Shown: positions 9,383 to 18,209, counted from the stretch's first letter. The stretch is DNA of 64,000 nucleotides from Actinoplanes italicus (GCF_003001815.1 NZ_PVMZ01000006.1:310001-374000), one strand, 5' to 3'. Program-made: numbers and translations. Notes: generated from the letters alone by a model not told the origin.

Positions 9383-11938
9383 TCACACGCTTCTCAACCT
9401 CCGGGGGCCGGTGTCCGGCCGGGCCCCCGGGTCGCCGAACTCGACCGCGGCGTGCAGCACGGACCAGCCGTCCGGCCGCACCAGTACCGGGTTCAGCGTC
9501 AGCGAACGGACCCGCGGGTGCTCGTCGGCGAGCCGGCCCACCCGCAGCAGCAGTTCGACCAGGGCGGCCCGGTCCACCGGGGTGGACCCGCGGTACCCGT
9601 GCAGCAGCGGGGCAGCCCGTGGCTCGTCGACGAGTGCCTCGGCGGCGCGGTCGGTGAGCGGCGCGGCCCGCCAGGCCAGATCGCCGAGCAGTTCGCTGGC
9701 CACGCCGCCGAGACCGAAACCGATCACCGGGCCGAACGCCGGGTCCTCGACCATCTCGATCGTGCAGGCGACGCCCGGCGGCACCATGGTCTGAACCAGC
9801 ACGTCCGGGCCGAACGCGGCTGCCAGTTCGCCGTACGCCGCGCGTACGGCCGGCTCGTCGGAGACCGCGAGGCGCACCGCGCCGAGGTCGATCCGATGGC
9901 GCAACGCACCGCCCGCCGCTTTGATCACGACCGGAAAGCCCAGCTCGACCGCCGCCGCGACGGCCGCGTCGACATCGCCTGCCTGCACCGACGGCACCAC
10001 CGGCACGCCGTAGGCGGCGAGCAGGCCGGTCGGCGACTCCGCCACGACGGCAACCTCGGCGGCGGCGGGGTCCACAGCGGACAGCGCCGGCATCACGCCC
10101 GGCGGACGACGCAGCCAGTCGGCGTAACCGACCACCCTGGACAGTGCGCGGACCGCCTCCTCGACCGACGGATAGGCGGGCACCCGCGGCGGCACCTGAC
10201 CGAAGACCATCGTCGCGACGGTCGGTTTCTCACCGGCCAGCGCCACGCTCGCGAGGGCGGCCGTGAAGTCCGCGTCCTCATCGGCGCGCCGGCCCGGCAT
10301 CGGCGGCGCGAAGACCACCACCAGTGCGTCCACCGAATCGTCGACCGCAGCGTCGGCCAGCGCGTCCGCGAGATCGTGAGCGCCCGCCTCCGGACCGGTG
10401 TCCCGCGGATAGCCGTCGGCCACCACGAGACCGGCCGACCGGCAGGCCACCACGGCCAGCTCGGCCAGCGCCGACGAGTTGCCCACCACGGCGACCCGGC
10501 GACCGGCCGGCAACGGCTGATGGGCGAGAAGCATGCCGACGTCGAAGAGCTCCTGGACGGTGTCCACCCGGATCACGCCGGACCGCGCGAACAGGGCGGT
10601 CACCGCGTGTGCGTCGGGACCGGGCGCGTCGCCCGACAGACCCGGCGGACGGGTCGCGGAGGCCACCGCCACCACCGGCTTGACCCTGCTGATCCGGCGG
10701 GCGAGACGGGCGAACTTGCGCGGGTTGCCGAACGTCTCCAGGTACAGCAGCACCACGTCGGTCCCGGGGTCGTCCTGCCAGTACTGCAGGAGGTCGTTGC
10801 CGGAGACGTCGGCACGGTTGCCGGCCGACACGAAGCTGGACAGGCCGAGCCCGCGGCGGTCGGCCTCGGCGAGCAGGGCGACCCCGAGAGCGCCGCTCTG
10901 ACTGAAGAAGCCCACTCGACCGGCCTTCGGCAGGCGTGGAGAGAGGGTCGCGTTCAGGCGTACCGCCGGGTCGGTGTTGGCGATGCCGAAGCTGCCCGGG
11001 CCCACCACGCGCAAGCCGGCCGCCCGCGCCGCCTCCACCAGGGCACGCTGCCGCGCGGCGCCCTCGGCGCCGGTCTCGGCGAAGCCGGCCGAGACGACCA
11101 CCACCCCACCGGCGCCGGCACGTGCGGCGTCCGTCGCGGCTTCCGACACCCGGTCGGCCGGCACGGCGATCAGGGCAAGGTCGATCGGGACACCGGCGTC
11201 CGATGCCTTCCGGTACGCCGGAAGCCCGGCCACGCGTTCGGCGGTGGGATGCACGAGCACCACGTCACCGGTGTAGCCGCTGTCGCGCAGGTTGCCGAGC
11301 ACGTGCGCGCCGATGCCGTGCCCGGTGGCGCTGGCGCCGTAGATCGCGATCCCGCGCGGGGCCAGCAGCCGGGCGATCGACCGTGCCTCGGTCAGGTGCT
11401 CACGCGACTCCTGCACCTCGCGCGACTTCTCGGTCGGCTCGATCGGGAAACTCAGGTGCACCACGCCGTCGGCGTAGCGGCGGTGCACCTGGTAACCGGT
11501 GTCACCGAAGACGCGCAGCATGCCGTTGTTCTCCGGCAGCACCTCGGCGACGAACCGGGTGATGCCGTTCTCCCGGGCCGCGTCGGCGAGATGCTCCAGC
11601 AGCACCGAACCGATCCCCCGGCCCTGCTGGGCGTCCTCGACCACGAACGCGACCTCGGCCTCCGGCGAGTCCGGGCCGAGGCGTTCGTAGCGGCCGACCG
11701 AGGTGATCCGGCCGTCGGCCAAGGTCACGAACGCCTCGCGGTCGCGGTGGTCGACGTTGACGAAGCGCTGCAGGTCACGCTCCGGGATGCGCGGATAGGG
11801 CGAGAAGTAGCGGAGGTACCGGGTGCGGTCGCTCATCCGCGAGTGGAAGTCCACGATGGCCGGAGCGTCCTCGGGACGGATCCGGCGCAGGTGCACGGCC
11901 GTGCCGTCGGAGAGGAGGACGTCCGCGCTGCGCTCCAT
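9383..11938 (-). CDS. GNAT acetyltransferase fused to an NDP-forming acyl-CoA synthetase-like module (Pat-type protein acetyltransferase)
   Basis: 851 aa. The N-terminal GNAT domain (about 1-165) has the acetyl-CoA loop VEDAQQGRGIGSVLLEHL. It is followed by a CoA-binding domain (about 185-300, IYGASATGHGIGAHV), the succinyl-CoA-ligase-like part (FFSQSGALGVALL) and an ATP-grasp domain (about 635-851). This is the layout of Pat-type lysine acetyltransferases with the GNAT domain in front, which typically acetylate and switch off acetyl-CoA synthetases. The gene starts four bases after the stop of acuC, a deacetylase, so writer and eraser are co-transcribed. The substrate is inference. Confidence 0.85.
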   Translation of the reverse strand: MERSADVLLSDGTAVHLRRIRPEDAPAIVDFHSRMSDRTRYLRYFSPYPRIPERDLQRFVNVDHRDREAFVTLADGRITSVGRYERLGPDSPEAEVAFVVEDAQQGRGIGSVLLEHLADAARENGITRFVAEVLPENNGMLRVFGDTGYQVHRRYADGVVHLSFPIEPTEKSREVQESREHLTEARSIARLLAPRGIAIYGASATGHGIGAHVLGNLRDSGYTGDVVLVHPTAERVAGLPAYRKASDAGVPIDLALIAVPADRVSEAATDAARAGAGGVVVVSAGFAETGAEGAARQRALVEAARAAGLRVVGPGSFGIANTDPAVRLNATLSPRLPKAGRVGFFSQSGALGVALLAEADRRGLGLSSFVSAGNRADVSGNDLLQYWQDDPGTDVVLLYLETFGNPRKFARLARRISRVKPVVAVASATRPPGLSGDAPGPDAHAVTALFARSGVIRVDTVQELFDVGMLLAHQPLPAGRRVAVVGNSSALAELAVVACRSAGLVVADGYPRDTGPEAGAHDLADALADAAVDDSVDALVVVFAPPMPGRRADEDADFTAALASVALAGEKPTVATMVFGQVPPRVPAYPSVEEAVRALSRVVGYADWLRRPPGVMPALSAVDPAAAEVAVVAESPTGLLAAYGVPVVPSVQAGDVDAAVAAAVELGFPVVIKAAGGALRHRIDLGAVRLAVSDEPAVRAAYGELAAAFGPDVLVQTMVPPGVACTIEMVEDPAFGPVIGFGLGGVASELLGDLAWRAAPLTDRAAEALVDEPRAAPLLHGYRGSTPVDRAALVELLLRVGRLADEHPRVRSLTLNPVLVRPDGWSVLHAAVEFGDPGARPDTGPRRLRSV

Positions 11939-11942
11939 CGTC

Positions 11943-13133
11943 TCAGTCCCGGGGATCGTGGGGGTCTAGGCCGTGCAACGGGAAGACCGCGGTCCGGGTG
12001 GCGAGGACGGCCCGGTCCACCGGATCGTCGGAGGTCCCCGGCCAGGCCTGCACGCTGGGCTCGGACCCATCGGTCATCGTCTCCGGAATCGTAGCCCCCG
12101 GACGGCGGGTCGCGGCCAGCGCGCGCCACTGCTGCGGGATCCGCAGCTCCGGCGCCAGCGGCTCGCCGGTGGCCACCGCGAGCAGGTGCGTCCAGGCTCG
12201 GGGAACCACCTCGACCAGCGCGTATCCCCCGCCGCCGGTGGCCACCCAGCGGCCGTCGCAGAGCTCGTCGGCCAGCTGCCGCATGGCGATGTACGCCGCG
12301 CGCTGCCCGTCCACCGACAGCCGCAGGTCGGCCAGCGGGTCGAGCCGGTGCGCGTCGGCGCCGCACTGGCTGATGATGATCTCCGGGGCGAAGGCGCGGA
12401 CCACCGACGGGACGATCGCGTGGAACGCCCGGAGCCAGCCGGCGTCGCCGGTGCCCGGTGGCAGCGGCACGTTCACCGCGGTGCCCTCGGCGTCCGGCCC
12501 GCCGATCTCGTCGGCGAACCCGGTGCCCGGGAAGAGTGCCAGCGGCGACTCGTGCAGGCTCACCGTGAGCACGCGAGGGTCGTTGTAGAAGGCGGTCTGC
12601 ACGCCGTCACCGTGGTGCACGTCGACGTCGATGTAGGCCACCCGCTGAGCGCCCTGCTCCAGTAGCCAGGCGATGGCCACCGCGGGGTCGTTGTAGACGC
12701 AGAAGCCCGCGGCCCGGGCCGGCATGGCGTGGTGCAGGCCGCCCGCCACGTTGACCGCGCGCCGGGACTCGCCGTGCCAGACCGCCCGCACGGCGGCCAG
12801 CGTCGCGCCGCAGATCCGGGCGGACGCCTGGTGCATGTCGTCGAAGACGGGGTTGTCCGGTGTGTTCAGTCCCCAGCCGGTGAAGAACGGGTCGATCGGG
12901 GCGTGGCGGACCGCGTCCAGATAGTCGGCACGGTGCACCCGGGTGAGATCGGTCTCAGTGGCCGGCACCGGAGTGACCATCCGGACGCCGGGGCGGTCCA
13001 GAACCCCCAGCTCCCGGGCCAGCGCCATGGTCAACTCGATCCGCACCGGATTGAGAGGATGATCGCCCATGTCGTAGTCGAGCAGGGCACTGTCCCAGAC
13101 CACCGCCGTCGTGTCGTCCGCCATGCCCGCCAT
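11943..13133 (-). CDS. acuC: AcuC-type zinc-dependent protein deacetylase (class I HDAC fold)
   Basis: 396 aa. It shows the arginase/deacetylase signatures: DYDMGDHPLNPVRIELT at the N-terminus, GGLHHAMPARAAGFCVYND with the paired active-site histidines, the metal ligands in YIDVDVHHGDGVQ, the later Asp in SQCGADAHRLDPLADL and the glycine-rich GGGGYAL. AcuC enzymes remove acetyl groups from lysines of acetyl-CoA synthetase. It is followed after four bases by the Pat-type acetyltransferase. ATG 13133 and ATG 13124 are both possible starts; neither has a strong Shine-Dalgarno. Confidence 0.93.
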   Translation of the reverse strand: MAGMADDTTAVVWDSALLDYDMGDHPLNPVRIELTMALARELGVLDRPGVRMVTPVPATETDLTRVHRADYLDAVRHAPIDPFFTGWGLNTPDNPVFDDMHQASARICGATLAAVRAVWHGESRRAVNVAGGLHHAMPARAAGFCVYNDPAVAIAWLLEQGAQRVAYIDVDVHHGDGVQTAFYNDPRVLTVSLHESPLALFPGTGFADEIGGPDAEGTAVNVPLPPGTGDAGWLRAFHAIVPSVVRAFAPEIIISQCGADAHRLDPLADLRLSVDGQRAAYIAMRQLADELCDGRWVATGGGGYALVEVVPRAWTHLLAVATGEPLAPELRIPQQWRALAATRRPGATIPETMTDGSEPSVQAWPGTSDDPVDRAVLATRTAVFPLHGLDPHDPRD

Positions 13134-13278
13134 GCTCGCACGCCGTTCCCGTCCCCCGGTCGTGGCGCTGTGCTGTTAGCACACGTGTTCCGCCGTCGGG
13201 TAGGGTCGGCAGGCACTTGTCCGGGGCGGCGGTCTACCCACCGCAACGCGGTATTATCGCTGCTGGGAGGACCGCATC

Positions 13279-13965
13279 GTGAACGATCTCGTCGATACCA
13301 CCGAGATGTACCTGCGCACCATTCTCGAACTCGAGGAGGAAGGCGTCCCAGCGCTTCGTGCCCGGATCGCCGAGCGCCTCCACCAGAGCGGTCCCACGGT
13401 CAGTCAGACCGTCGCGCGGATGGAACGCGACGGCCTCCTCACCGTCGAGGGTGACCGCCATCTCGTGCTCACCGAGCTGGGCCGCACCACCGCGGTGGCG
13501 GTGATGCGCAAGCACCGTCTCGCCGAGCTTCTGCTGGTCAACGTCATCGGCATGCCCTACGAGGAGGCCCATGAGGAGGCCTGCCGCTGGGAGCACGTGA
13601 TGAGCGACGCCGTCGAGAAGCGGGTGTACGAGCTGCTCAACAAGCCGACCCGCTCGCCGTACGGCAACCCCATCCCCGGCCTCGATCAGCTCGGCGCCCC
13701 GGATGACACCGTCGAGTCGCTCAGCCTCGGCGAGCGCAACCTGGCCTTCCCCGGTCTCAGCGGCAGCGTGGTCATCCAGCGCATCTGCGAGAGCGTGCAG
13801 ACCAACTCCGACGTGCTGCGCCAGCTGCACGCGGCCGGCATAAACCCGGGCACCACGGTGACCGTCGCGCAGGAGCGCGACGGCGTGACCATCGACGGTT
13901 CGGCCGGTGACAAGATCCGGCTGCCACGTGAGGTCGCGTCGCGGGTCTTCGTGGCGGCTCGCTAG
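13279..13965 (+). CDS. ideR: Iron-dependent repressor of the DtxR/IdeR family
   Basis: 228 aa, the size of DtxR/IdeR. The N-terminal winged helix (helix-turn-helix at about 27-50) is followed by the dimer and metal domain and a C-terminal SH3-like domain. With the GTG at 13279 (GGGAGG eight bases upstream), the DtxR ligand numbering is reproduced exactly: M10, H79, E83, H98, C102, E105 and H106. It represses iron-uptake genes when Fe(II) is bound. TATTAT at 13252-13257 is a candidate -10. It is divergent from acuC. Confidence 0.95.
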   Translation: MNDLVDTTEMYLRTILELEEEGVPALRARIAERLHQSGPTVSQTVARMERDGLLTVEGDRHLVLTELGRTTAVAVMRKHRLAELLLVNVIGMPYEEAHEEACRWEHVMSDAVEKRVYELLNKPTRSPYGNPIPGLDQLGAPDDTVESLSLGERNLAFPGLSGSVVIQRICESVQTNSDVLRQLHAAGINPGTTVTVAQERDGVTIDGSAGDKIRLPREVASRVFVAAR

Positions 13966-13995
13966 CTTGGGCGGCTCGCCAGCAGTGGCGGCTCG

Positions 13996-14565
13996 CTAGC
14001 CGTTAGTCGTGCTCAGGGCCTTGGCGAGGTCGAGCAGCTTCGCGTTCATGTCCTTCACGTCGGCCGCCGAGGCGCCCTTCGCGAAGGTGAAACGGACGGT
14101 CTGCAGCTGCTTCGCCTCGCTGAGCCAGCCGATCTCCACGGTGGGCCCGTGGTCGGCGGCGGCCTTGGCGTTGAGCCGGTAACCCGCGCGGCCCAGCCCG
14201 GTCAGCTTGGTGGCCTTCGCCGGCATCCGGGTGTCCAGGAAGACCTCGGCGTTCGCGGTCGTCGTCTCCACGACGGACAGCGACAGGTCGGGCCAGGCCC
14301 CGCTCAGCGTCTGCACCACGCAGGTCGACGTGTCCTCGACCTGGTCCGCGGCGGACACGGCGAACCGGATGCCGATCGCCTGCTCGATGAAGTCGTAGTC
14401 CCACAGGATGCATGCGCCACCGGCCGACGCGGCGGGCTGCTCGGCCAGGTCCTCCGCGGTCGACGGCGCCGGGGTGACGAGGGTGGCGGACTCGTCGCCG
14501 GAGTCGCTGCAGCCGGCGACGGCGAACAGGACGGCGGCGCCGATCACGGCCAGACGCTTGGGCAC
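13996..14565 (-). CDS. Secreted lipoprotein of unknown function (DUF3558-like)
   Basis: 189 aa from GTG 14565, preceded by GGGGAGGATC. The N-terminus VPKRLAVIGAAVLFAVAGCS is a lipoprotein signal peptide with the lipobox AVAGC, so it is probably anchored on the outer face of the membrane. The mature part has two cysteines about 32 residues apart (ACILWDYDF and STCVVQTL) likely to form a disulfide, followed by a beta-rich region. This resembles DUF3558 lipoproteins of actinobacteria, but the assignment is tentative. It is convergent with ideR. Confidence 0.72.
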   Translation of the reverse strand: MPKRLAVIGAAVLFAVAGCSDSGDESATLVTPAPSTAEDLAEQPAASAGGACILWDYDFIEQAIGIRFAVSAADQVEDTSTCVVQTLSGAWPDLSLSVVETTTANAEVFLDTRMPAKATKLTGLGRAGYRLNAKAAADHGPTVEIGWLSEAKQLQTVRFTFAKGASAADVKDMNAKLLDLAKALSTTNG

Positions 14566-14631
14566 TGATGATCCTCCCCGGGGCGGGCGCACACACCGTA
14601 CTGGGCGGGCGGCGATCGCGAAAGAGGGCGA

Positions 14632-14871
14632 TCAGGCGTCGGTCACGTACGGGCAGTGACGGCAGCCACGTGTGCAGCAGGTCTCCCGGGCCGCCAGGAA
14701 TCCGGCCGTCAGCACGAAGAGGCCGGAGCCGGGGTCCAGGTAACCGGCCTGACCGGCCTCGAGGGCGGCGGCGTGCTCGGCGAGGATCTCGGCACGGTGC
14801 GGATGGTCCGGTGCGAGGCGGGACGGGTGCGGCTCGGTCAGCGCACGGGGCGCCAAAGGGAGTCGCTTCAC
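14632..14871 (-). CDS. DUF5522-like small cysteine protein
   Basis: 79 aa from GTG 14871 (VKRLPLAPRALTEPHPSRL). The C-terminus CCTRGCRHCPY, with closely spaced cysteines, matches the short DUF5522 family found beside many actinobacterial genes; the cysteines suggest a metal or Fe-S site. The centre carries YLDPGSGLFVLTAGFL. The function is unknown. It is divergent from the helix-turn-helix gene at 14944, and the palindrome at 14906 lies between them. Confidence 0.7.
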   Translation of the reverse strand: MKRLPLAPRALTEPHPSRLAPDHPHRAEILAEHAAALEAGQAGYLDPGSGLFVLTAGFLAARETCCTRGCRHCPYVTDA

Positions 14872-14905
14872 GGCACGAACCCTATCCCGGCGGTTCCGGC
14901 ACTTC

Positions 14906-14926
14906 ACTTGACACCAGCTGTCAAGT
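14906..14926. promoter_or_regulatory. Palindromic operator before the regulator-hydrolase pair
   Basis: Perfect inverted repeat ACTTGACA (14906-14913) and TGTCAAGT (14919-14926) with a five-base centre. It ends 17 bp before the ATG at 14944 and contains a TTGACA -35-like hexamer, so a protein bound here would block transcription. The downstream helix-turn-helix protein is the obvious candidate; that is inference. Confidence 0.65.
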
Positions 14927-14943
14927 AGCGGAACGATTGCCAC

Positions 14944-15414
14944 ATGAGCGAGACCGGCGACCTCACCGGGCAACTCCTCCGGATCCTCGACAACCGCCTG
15001 CTCGACCCGCTCGAGATCCTCCTGGAGGACGCCCACGTCGTCGACGACGTGCGCGGCCTGCTCCGCCGCCGGGCCGCCGGCTGGGCCCGGATCCTGGAGA
15101 CCGGTGACGACGCCGCGGCGATCCGTATGATCGCCAGGCTGATCGCCACGCTCTATCCCGACGACCGCGCCTTCACGCCACCGGTCGACTGGTGGCGCAC
15201 CCCGCTCGGCCAGATCGTGGTGCGCCGGGCCGGCCACCCGTTCGCGGCCTCGGTCTCCTACGCGACCGCCGGCGCGATGCTCGGCATCAGCCGGCAGGGC
15301 GTGCACGACCTGGTCCGCCGTGGCCGCCTGCCACGGCATCCGGACGGTGGCGTCCCCGTCGACGCCATCCGTGACCGGCTCCGCAACTCCCCTCCCACCG
15401 AGGAGTCCTCATGA
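14944..15414 (+). CDS. DNA-binding protein with C-terminal helix-turn-helix
   Basis: 156 aa. The first 95 residues are helical and resemble no domain I recognise. The C-terminal part has an excisionase/MerR-like helix-turn-helix: YATAGAMLGISRQGVHDLVR followed by a short wing and PVDAIRDRL. The ATG of the hydrolase overlaps its stop (ATGA), so the two are coupled. The palindrome at 14906-14926 just upstream is its likely own operator. The ligand is unknown. Confidence 0.75.
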   Translation: MSETGDLTGQLLRILDNRLLDPLEILLEDAHVVDDVRGLLRRRAAGWARILETGDDAAAIRMIARLIATLYPDDRAFTPPVDWWRTPLGQIVVRRAGHPFAASVSYATAGAMLGISRQGVHDLVRRGRLPRHPDGGVPVDAIRDRLRNSPPTEESS

Positions 15415-16322
15415 TCAACGACCGTCTCATCGACGCCGGTGGCGTCCAGATCGCCACCCGCGACTTCGGCGGCGACTTCGGCGCCGAGCCACCCCTGCTT
15501 CTCTTGCACGGCGCGGGTGGCAACCTGGCCCACATGACCACGCTCGCGCGGGCGCTGCGGCCCCGGCACCGCGTGGTGACCATGGATCTGCGCGGGCACG
15601 GCCGTTCCGGCGACGGCCCGTGGAGCTGGGACGCCGCACTCGGCGACCTGGCGGCCGTCTGCGTCCAGCTCGAGCTCGAGCGTCCCGCGGTCGTCGGCCA
15701 CTCGCTGGGCGGCATGCTGGCCGCCCTCTGGGGCGAGCGACACCCCGAGTCGCCCGGCGTGATCAGCCTGGACGGCAACCCGCCGCCCACACGCCCCGAG
15801 CACCTTCCCGGACTCGACGAGGAGAAGGCGGCGGCCGAGCTGGCCCGCCTGCACGCGGTCTTCGACGCGATCCAGGCCGCCGCCGGTCAGGTGATCCCCG
15901 CCGACCAGCTGCCCGACCTGGTGGAACGGCAGCAGATGGCGGCCCGCGACATGGGCGCCAACGAGAAGGTGTGGGTCGAGGGCTTCCGGCGCAACCTCGT
16001 CCACCTCGGCGGTGAGACCTCGATCCGTCCGTCGGCCGCTCTCACCGCCGAGCTGCGCACCGCCATGAACGAGCTCGACCTGACGCCGGTCTACGCCGCG
16101 ACTACCTGCCCCGAGCTCGTCGTCCTGCCCACGCGCGACCTGCCCGAGCAGGAGCCCTTCGCCGAGCTCTACGCCGCGCACCGCCGCTTCCTGGTCGAGC
16201 AGGCCGCCGCCGTCGGCCACCTGCGTCATCTGTCCCTGGCCGATTCCTCGCACGCCATGGTGATCGAGCAGCCCGCCCTGCTGGCCACCGTGATCACCGA
16301 CTTCCTGACCGCGGCGCGCTGA
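15411..16322 (+). CDS. Alpha/beta-hydrolase
   Basis: 303 aa, normal size. It shows the oxyanion-loop segment LLLLHGAGGNLAHM, the MDLRGHGRSGD turn, the nucleophile elbow VVGHSLGGML (catalytic Ser) and a C-terminal His in DSSHAMVIEQP. The acid is probably in the strand LVVLPTRDLPEQ. The substrate cannot be told; related proteins are esterases, haloperoxidase-like enzymes or lactonases. It is coupled to the upstream regulator by a four-base overlap. Confidence 0.88.
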   Translation: MINDRLIDAGGVQIATRDFGGDFGAEPPLLLLHGAGGNLAHMTTLARALRPRHRVVTMDLRGHGRSGDGPWSWDAALGDLAAVCVQLELERPAVVGHSLGGMLAALWGERHPESPGVISLDGNPPPTRPEHLPGLDEEKAAAELARLHAVFDAIQAAAGQVIPADQLPDLVERQQMAARDMGANEKVWVEGFRRNLVHLGGETSIRPSAALTAELRTAMNELDLTPVYAATTCPELVVLPTRDLPEQEPFAELYAAHRRFLVEQAAAVGHLRHLSLADSSHAMVIEQPALLATVITDFLTAAR

Positions 16323-16421
16323 GCCCGGTCTCGTTGAGCCGGGGCCGGTCGACAGCCCCGTACAGCCCACATCCGACAATGTGCTTCGACGGGGGACGGA
16401 GACATCTAGGAGGGAAGCACG

Positions 16422-16970
16422 ATGGCCAGCCCGGAGGACCTGCAGGCGGAGGCGCGTACGCTGCTCGCGCTGCTGGAGCCGCTGGGGCCACTGATGCCCA
16501 CCGGCAGTTTCGTCTCGGGCCTGATGGTGTGGCGCGACCTGGACGTGATGCTCCACGGTGGCCCCGGTTTCGGTCCGGAGGACGTCGTGGCCCTGCTCGG
16601 CAAGGCGGTGACGATCCCCGGGCTGACCGGCTTCACCTGCACCGACGAGCGCGGTGACCGGTCGCCGACCGGGGAACGGCACGACGAGCGGTACCACCTC
16701 ACCCTCACCATCGGTGAGTGGCGTGTCGATCTCTCGATCTGGCTGCACGACGATCACGCGAATGTGACCGAATGGCACCGTGAACTCACGACCCGCCTGA
16801 CCGACGAGGAACGCCAGGCCATCCTCGCCGTCAAGAACGTCTGGCACCTTCGTCCGGAGTATCCGGACGAGGTCAGCGGCTTCGAGATCTACACCGCGGT
16901 GCTGGAGCACGGCGTCCGGACCGCGGTCGAGTTCGGTGTCTGGTTGCGAACCGAGCGCAACGTCCGCTGA
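16422..16970 (+). CDS. Nucleotidyltransferase-fold protein
   Basis: 182 aa, start ATG 16422 with a strong AGGAGG. The segment PTGSFVSGLMVWRDLDVML carries the GS motif and the D-x-D pair of the polymerase-beta/MNT nucleotidyltransferase fold, and GEWRVDLSIW can give the third acidic residue. The rest (VTEWHRELTTRLTDEERQAI) resembles proteins annotated as predicted nucleotidyltransferases of unknown substrate. No partner toxin or HEPN gene is adjacent, so a toxin-antitoxin role is not supported. It is probably transcribed alone. Confidence 0.65.
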   Translation: MASPEDLQAEARTLLALLEPLGPLMPTGSFVSGLMVWRDLDVMLHGGPGFGPEDVVALLGKAVTIPGLTGFTCTDERGDRSPTGERHDERYHLTLTIGEWRVDLSIWLHDDHANVTEWHRELTTRLTDEERQAILAVKNVWHLRPEYPDEVSGFEIYTAVLEHGVRTAVEFGVWLRTERNVR

Positions 16971-17039
16971 CGCACTCATCGCCCGTCCGGGCCCGCCGAT
17001 ACAGCCGACGTAGGCATCGGCACTCCAGGATGGGCACAG

Positions 17040-18038
17040 ATGAGGCGTCTCCGGCTCGGCATGTTCGCGGCTTCGGTCACAGGGCTCCTGTTCTGCACCG
17101 GCATGGCAACCTCCGCGTCAGCGCAACCGTCCGCACCCGACCTCACCGGCTCCGTCGCGTCCGCCACCCTGCGGATCATGCCGCTCGGCGACAGCATCAC
17201 GGTCGGCGTCGGCTCGCCGGGCAAGAACGGCTGGCGCGGCGATCTGCAACGCCGTCTCCGGGAGGCCGGCATGCCCGTCGACTTCGTCGGCTCGCAGAGC
17301 GAGGGCACCGGAGGAGACCTCGACCACGAGGGCCACGGCGGGTGGACGATCGAGCAGATCGCCGGCATCGCCGATCAGCGGCTCGCCGAGTACGAGCCCG
17401 ACGTGGTGCTGCTGCACGCCGGAACCAACAACATCACCCGCTCCGAGGACCCGGAGTCGGCCGGCGCCAAGCTGTCCGCTCTGATCGACGTGGTCCACAA
17501 CCGGGTGCCCGGCGCCCACGTCTTCGTGGCGCGGATCGTCGGCACGGCGGTCAGGTCCGAGACGGCCGCCAACCGGGCGTACAACGCGCTGATCCCGGAG
17601 ATCGTCCGCGACAAGGGGCCGATGGTTCACCTCGTCGACCAGTCCACCGTCACCGGGCTGGACATCTACGACGCCCACCACCCGAACGAGTTCGGGTACC
17701 GCAAGATGGCCTACAACTGGTACCAGGCCATGCGCGCCACCCTCCACCCGGAGTGGCCCGGCACGGGTAACCCGTACAAGGCCCGCAAGGCCTATCTGTG
17801 CCACGCCAGGAGCCGTACCGAGCGGGACTGCCGTACCTGGGAGGTCCGCCGGGTCATCGTCTCCCGGGAGGGCGGCCAGGTGGTCACCGCGAGGCGCTGG
17901 CAGACCCGTCGTGTGGTCACCGAGTCGGTGCGGGTGTGGGAGCCGGGCCACTACGAGTACCGCCACGGCGGCAAGACCTGGGTGCCGGGCCGACAGGTGA
18001 CCAAGACCCGACAGGTCAGCCGCTGGTCCAACACCTGA
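17040..18038 (+). CDS. Secreted SGNH/GDSL hydrolase with a basic, aromatic C-terminal extension
   Basis: 332 aa. A signal peptide (about 1-28, ending ATSASA) precedes an SGNH lipase/esterase domain (about 45-235). Block I is IMPLGDSITVG (catalytic Ser), block III is HAGTNNI and block V is DAHHPNEFGY (Asp and His). The C-terminal 95 residues are unusual: two cysteines (LCHARSRTERDC) and then a basic segment rich in Arg, Val and Trp with repeated QTRRV, WEPGHYEYRHGGKTWVPG and TKTRQVSRW. This tail may bind the cell envelope or a polymer. A clear terminator follows. Confidence 0.85.
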   Translation: MRRLRLGMFAASVTGLLFCTGMATSASAQPSAPDLTGSVASATLRIMPLGDSITVGVGSPGKNGWRGDLQRRLREAGMPVDFVGSQSEGTGGDLDHEGHGGWTIEQIAGIADQRLAEYEPDVVLLHAGTNNITRSEDPESAGAKLSALIDVVHNRVPGAHVFVARIVGTAVRSETAANRAYNALIPEIVRDKGPMVHLVDQSTVTGLDIYDAHHPNEFGYRKMAYNWYQAMRATLHPEWPGTGNPYKARKAYLCHARSRTERDCRTWEVRRVIVSREGGQVVTARRWQTRRVVTESVRVWEPGHYEYRHGGKTWVPGRQVTKTRQVSRWSNT

Positions 18039-18053
18039 CAGCGACCACGAGAG

Positions 18054-18083
18054 CGCCCCGGTCCTCATCGGACCGGGGCGTTT
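18054..18083 (+). terminator. Rho-independent terminator after the SGNH hydrolase gene
   Basis: An 11-bp perfect GC-rich stem (18054-18064 with 18070-18080), a five-base loop and TTT directly after. It lies 16 bp beyond the stop codon. Confidence 0.8.
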
Positions 18084-18209
18084 CGTCGTTCGCGTACAAA
18101 CCAGCGGGACGGTCAGATCCCCGCCCGTCGCCGGAGGGCAGCAGGAGGACAGCCGGCAGGAACGCCGGGGACAGGCCCTGTCCGGCCAGGATCAGCCGAT
18201 CTCAGGTAC

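Noticed and set aside
9362..12094. 910-codon open frame on the plus strand opposite the Pat-type gene
   Set aside because: Mirror of a well-supported gene; no domain or ribosome site.
13950..14003. Repeated GGCGGCTCGC words around the ideR stop
   Set aside because: Only three imperfect short copies at a convergent gene end; too little for a repeat element or operator.
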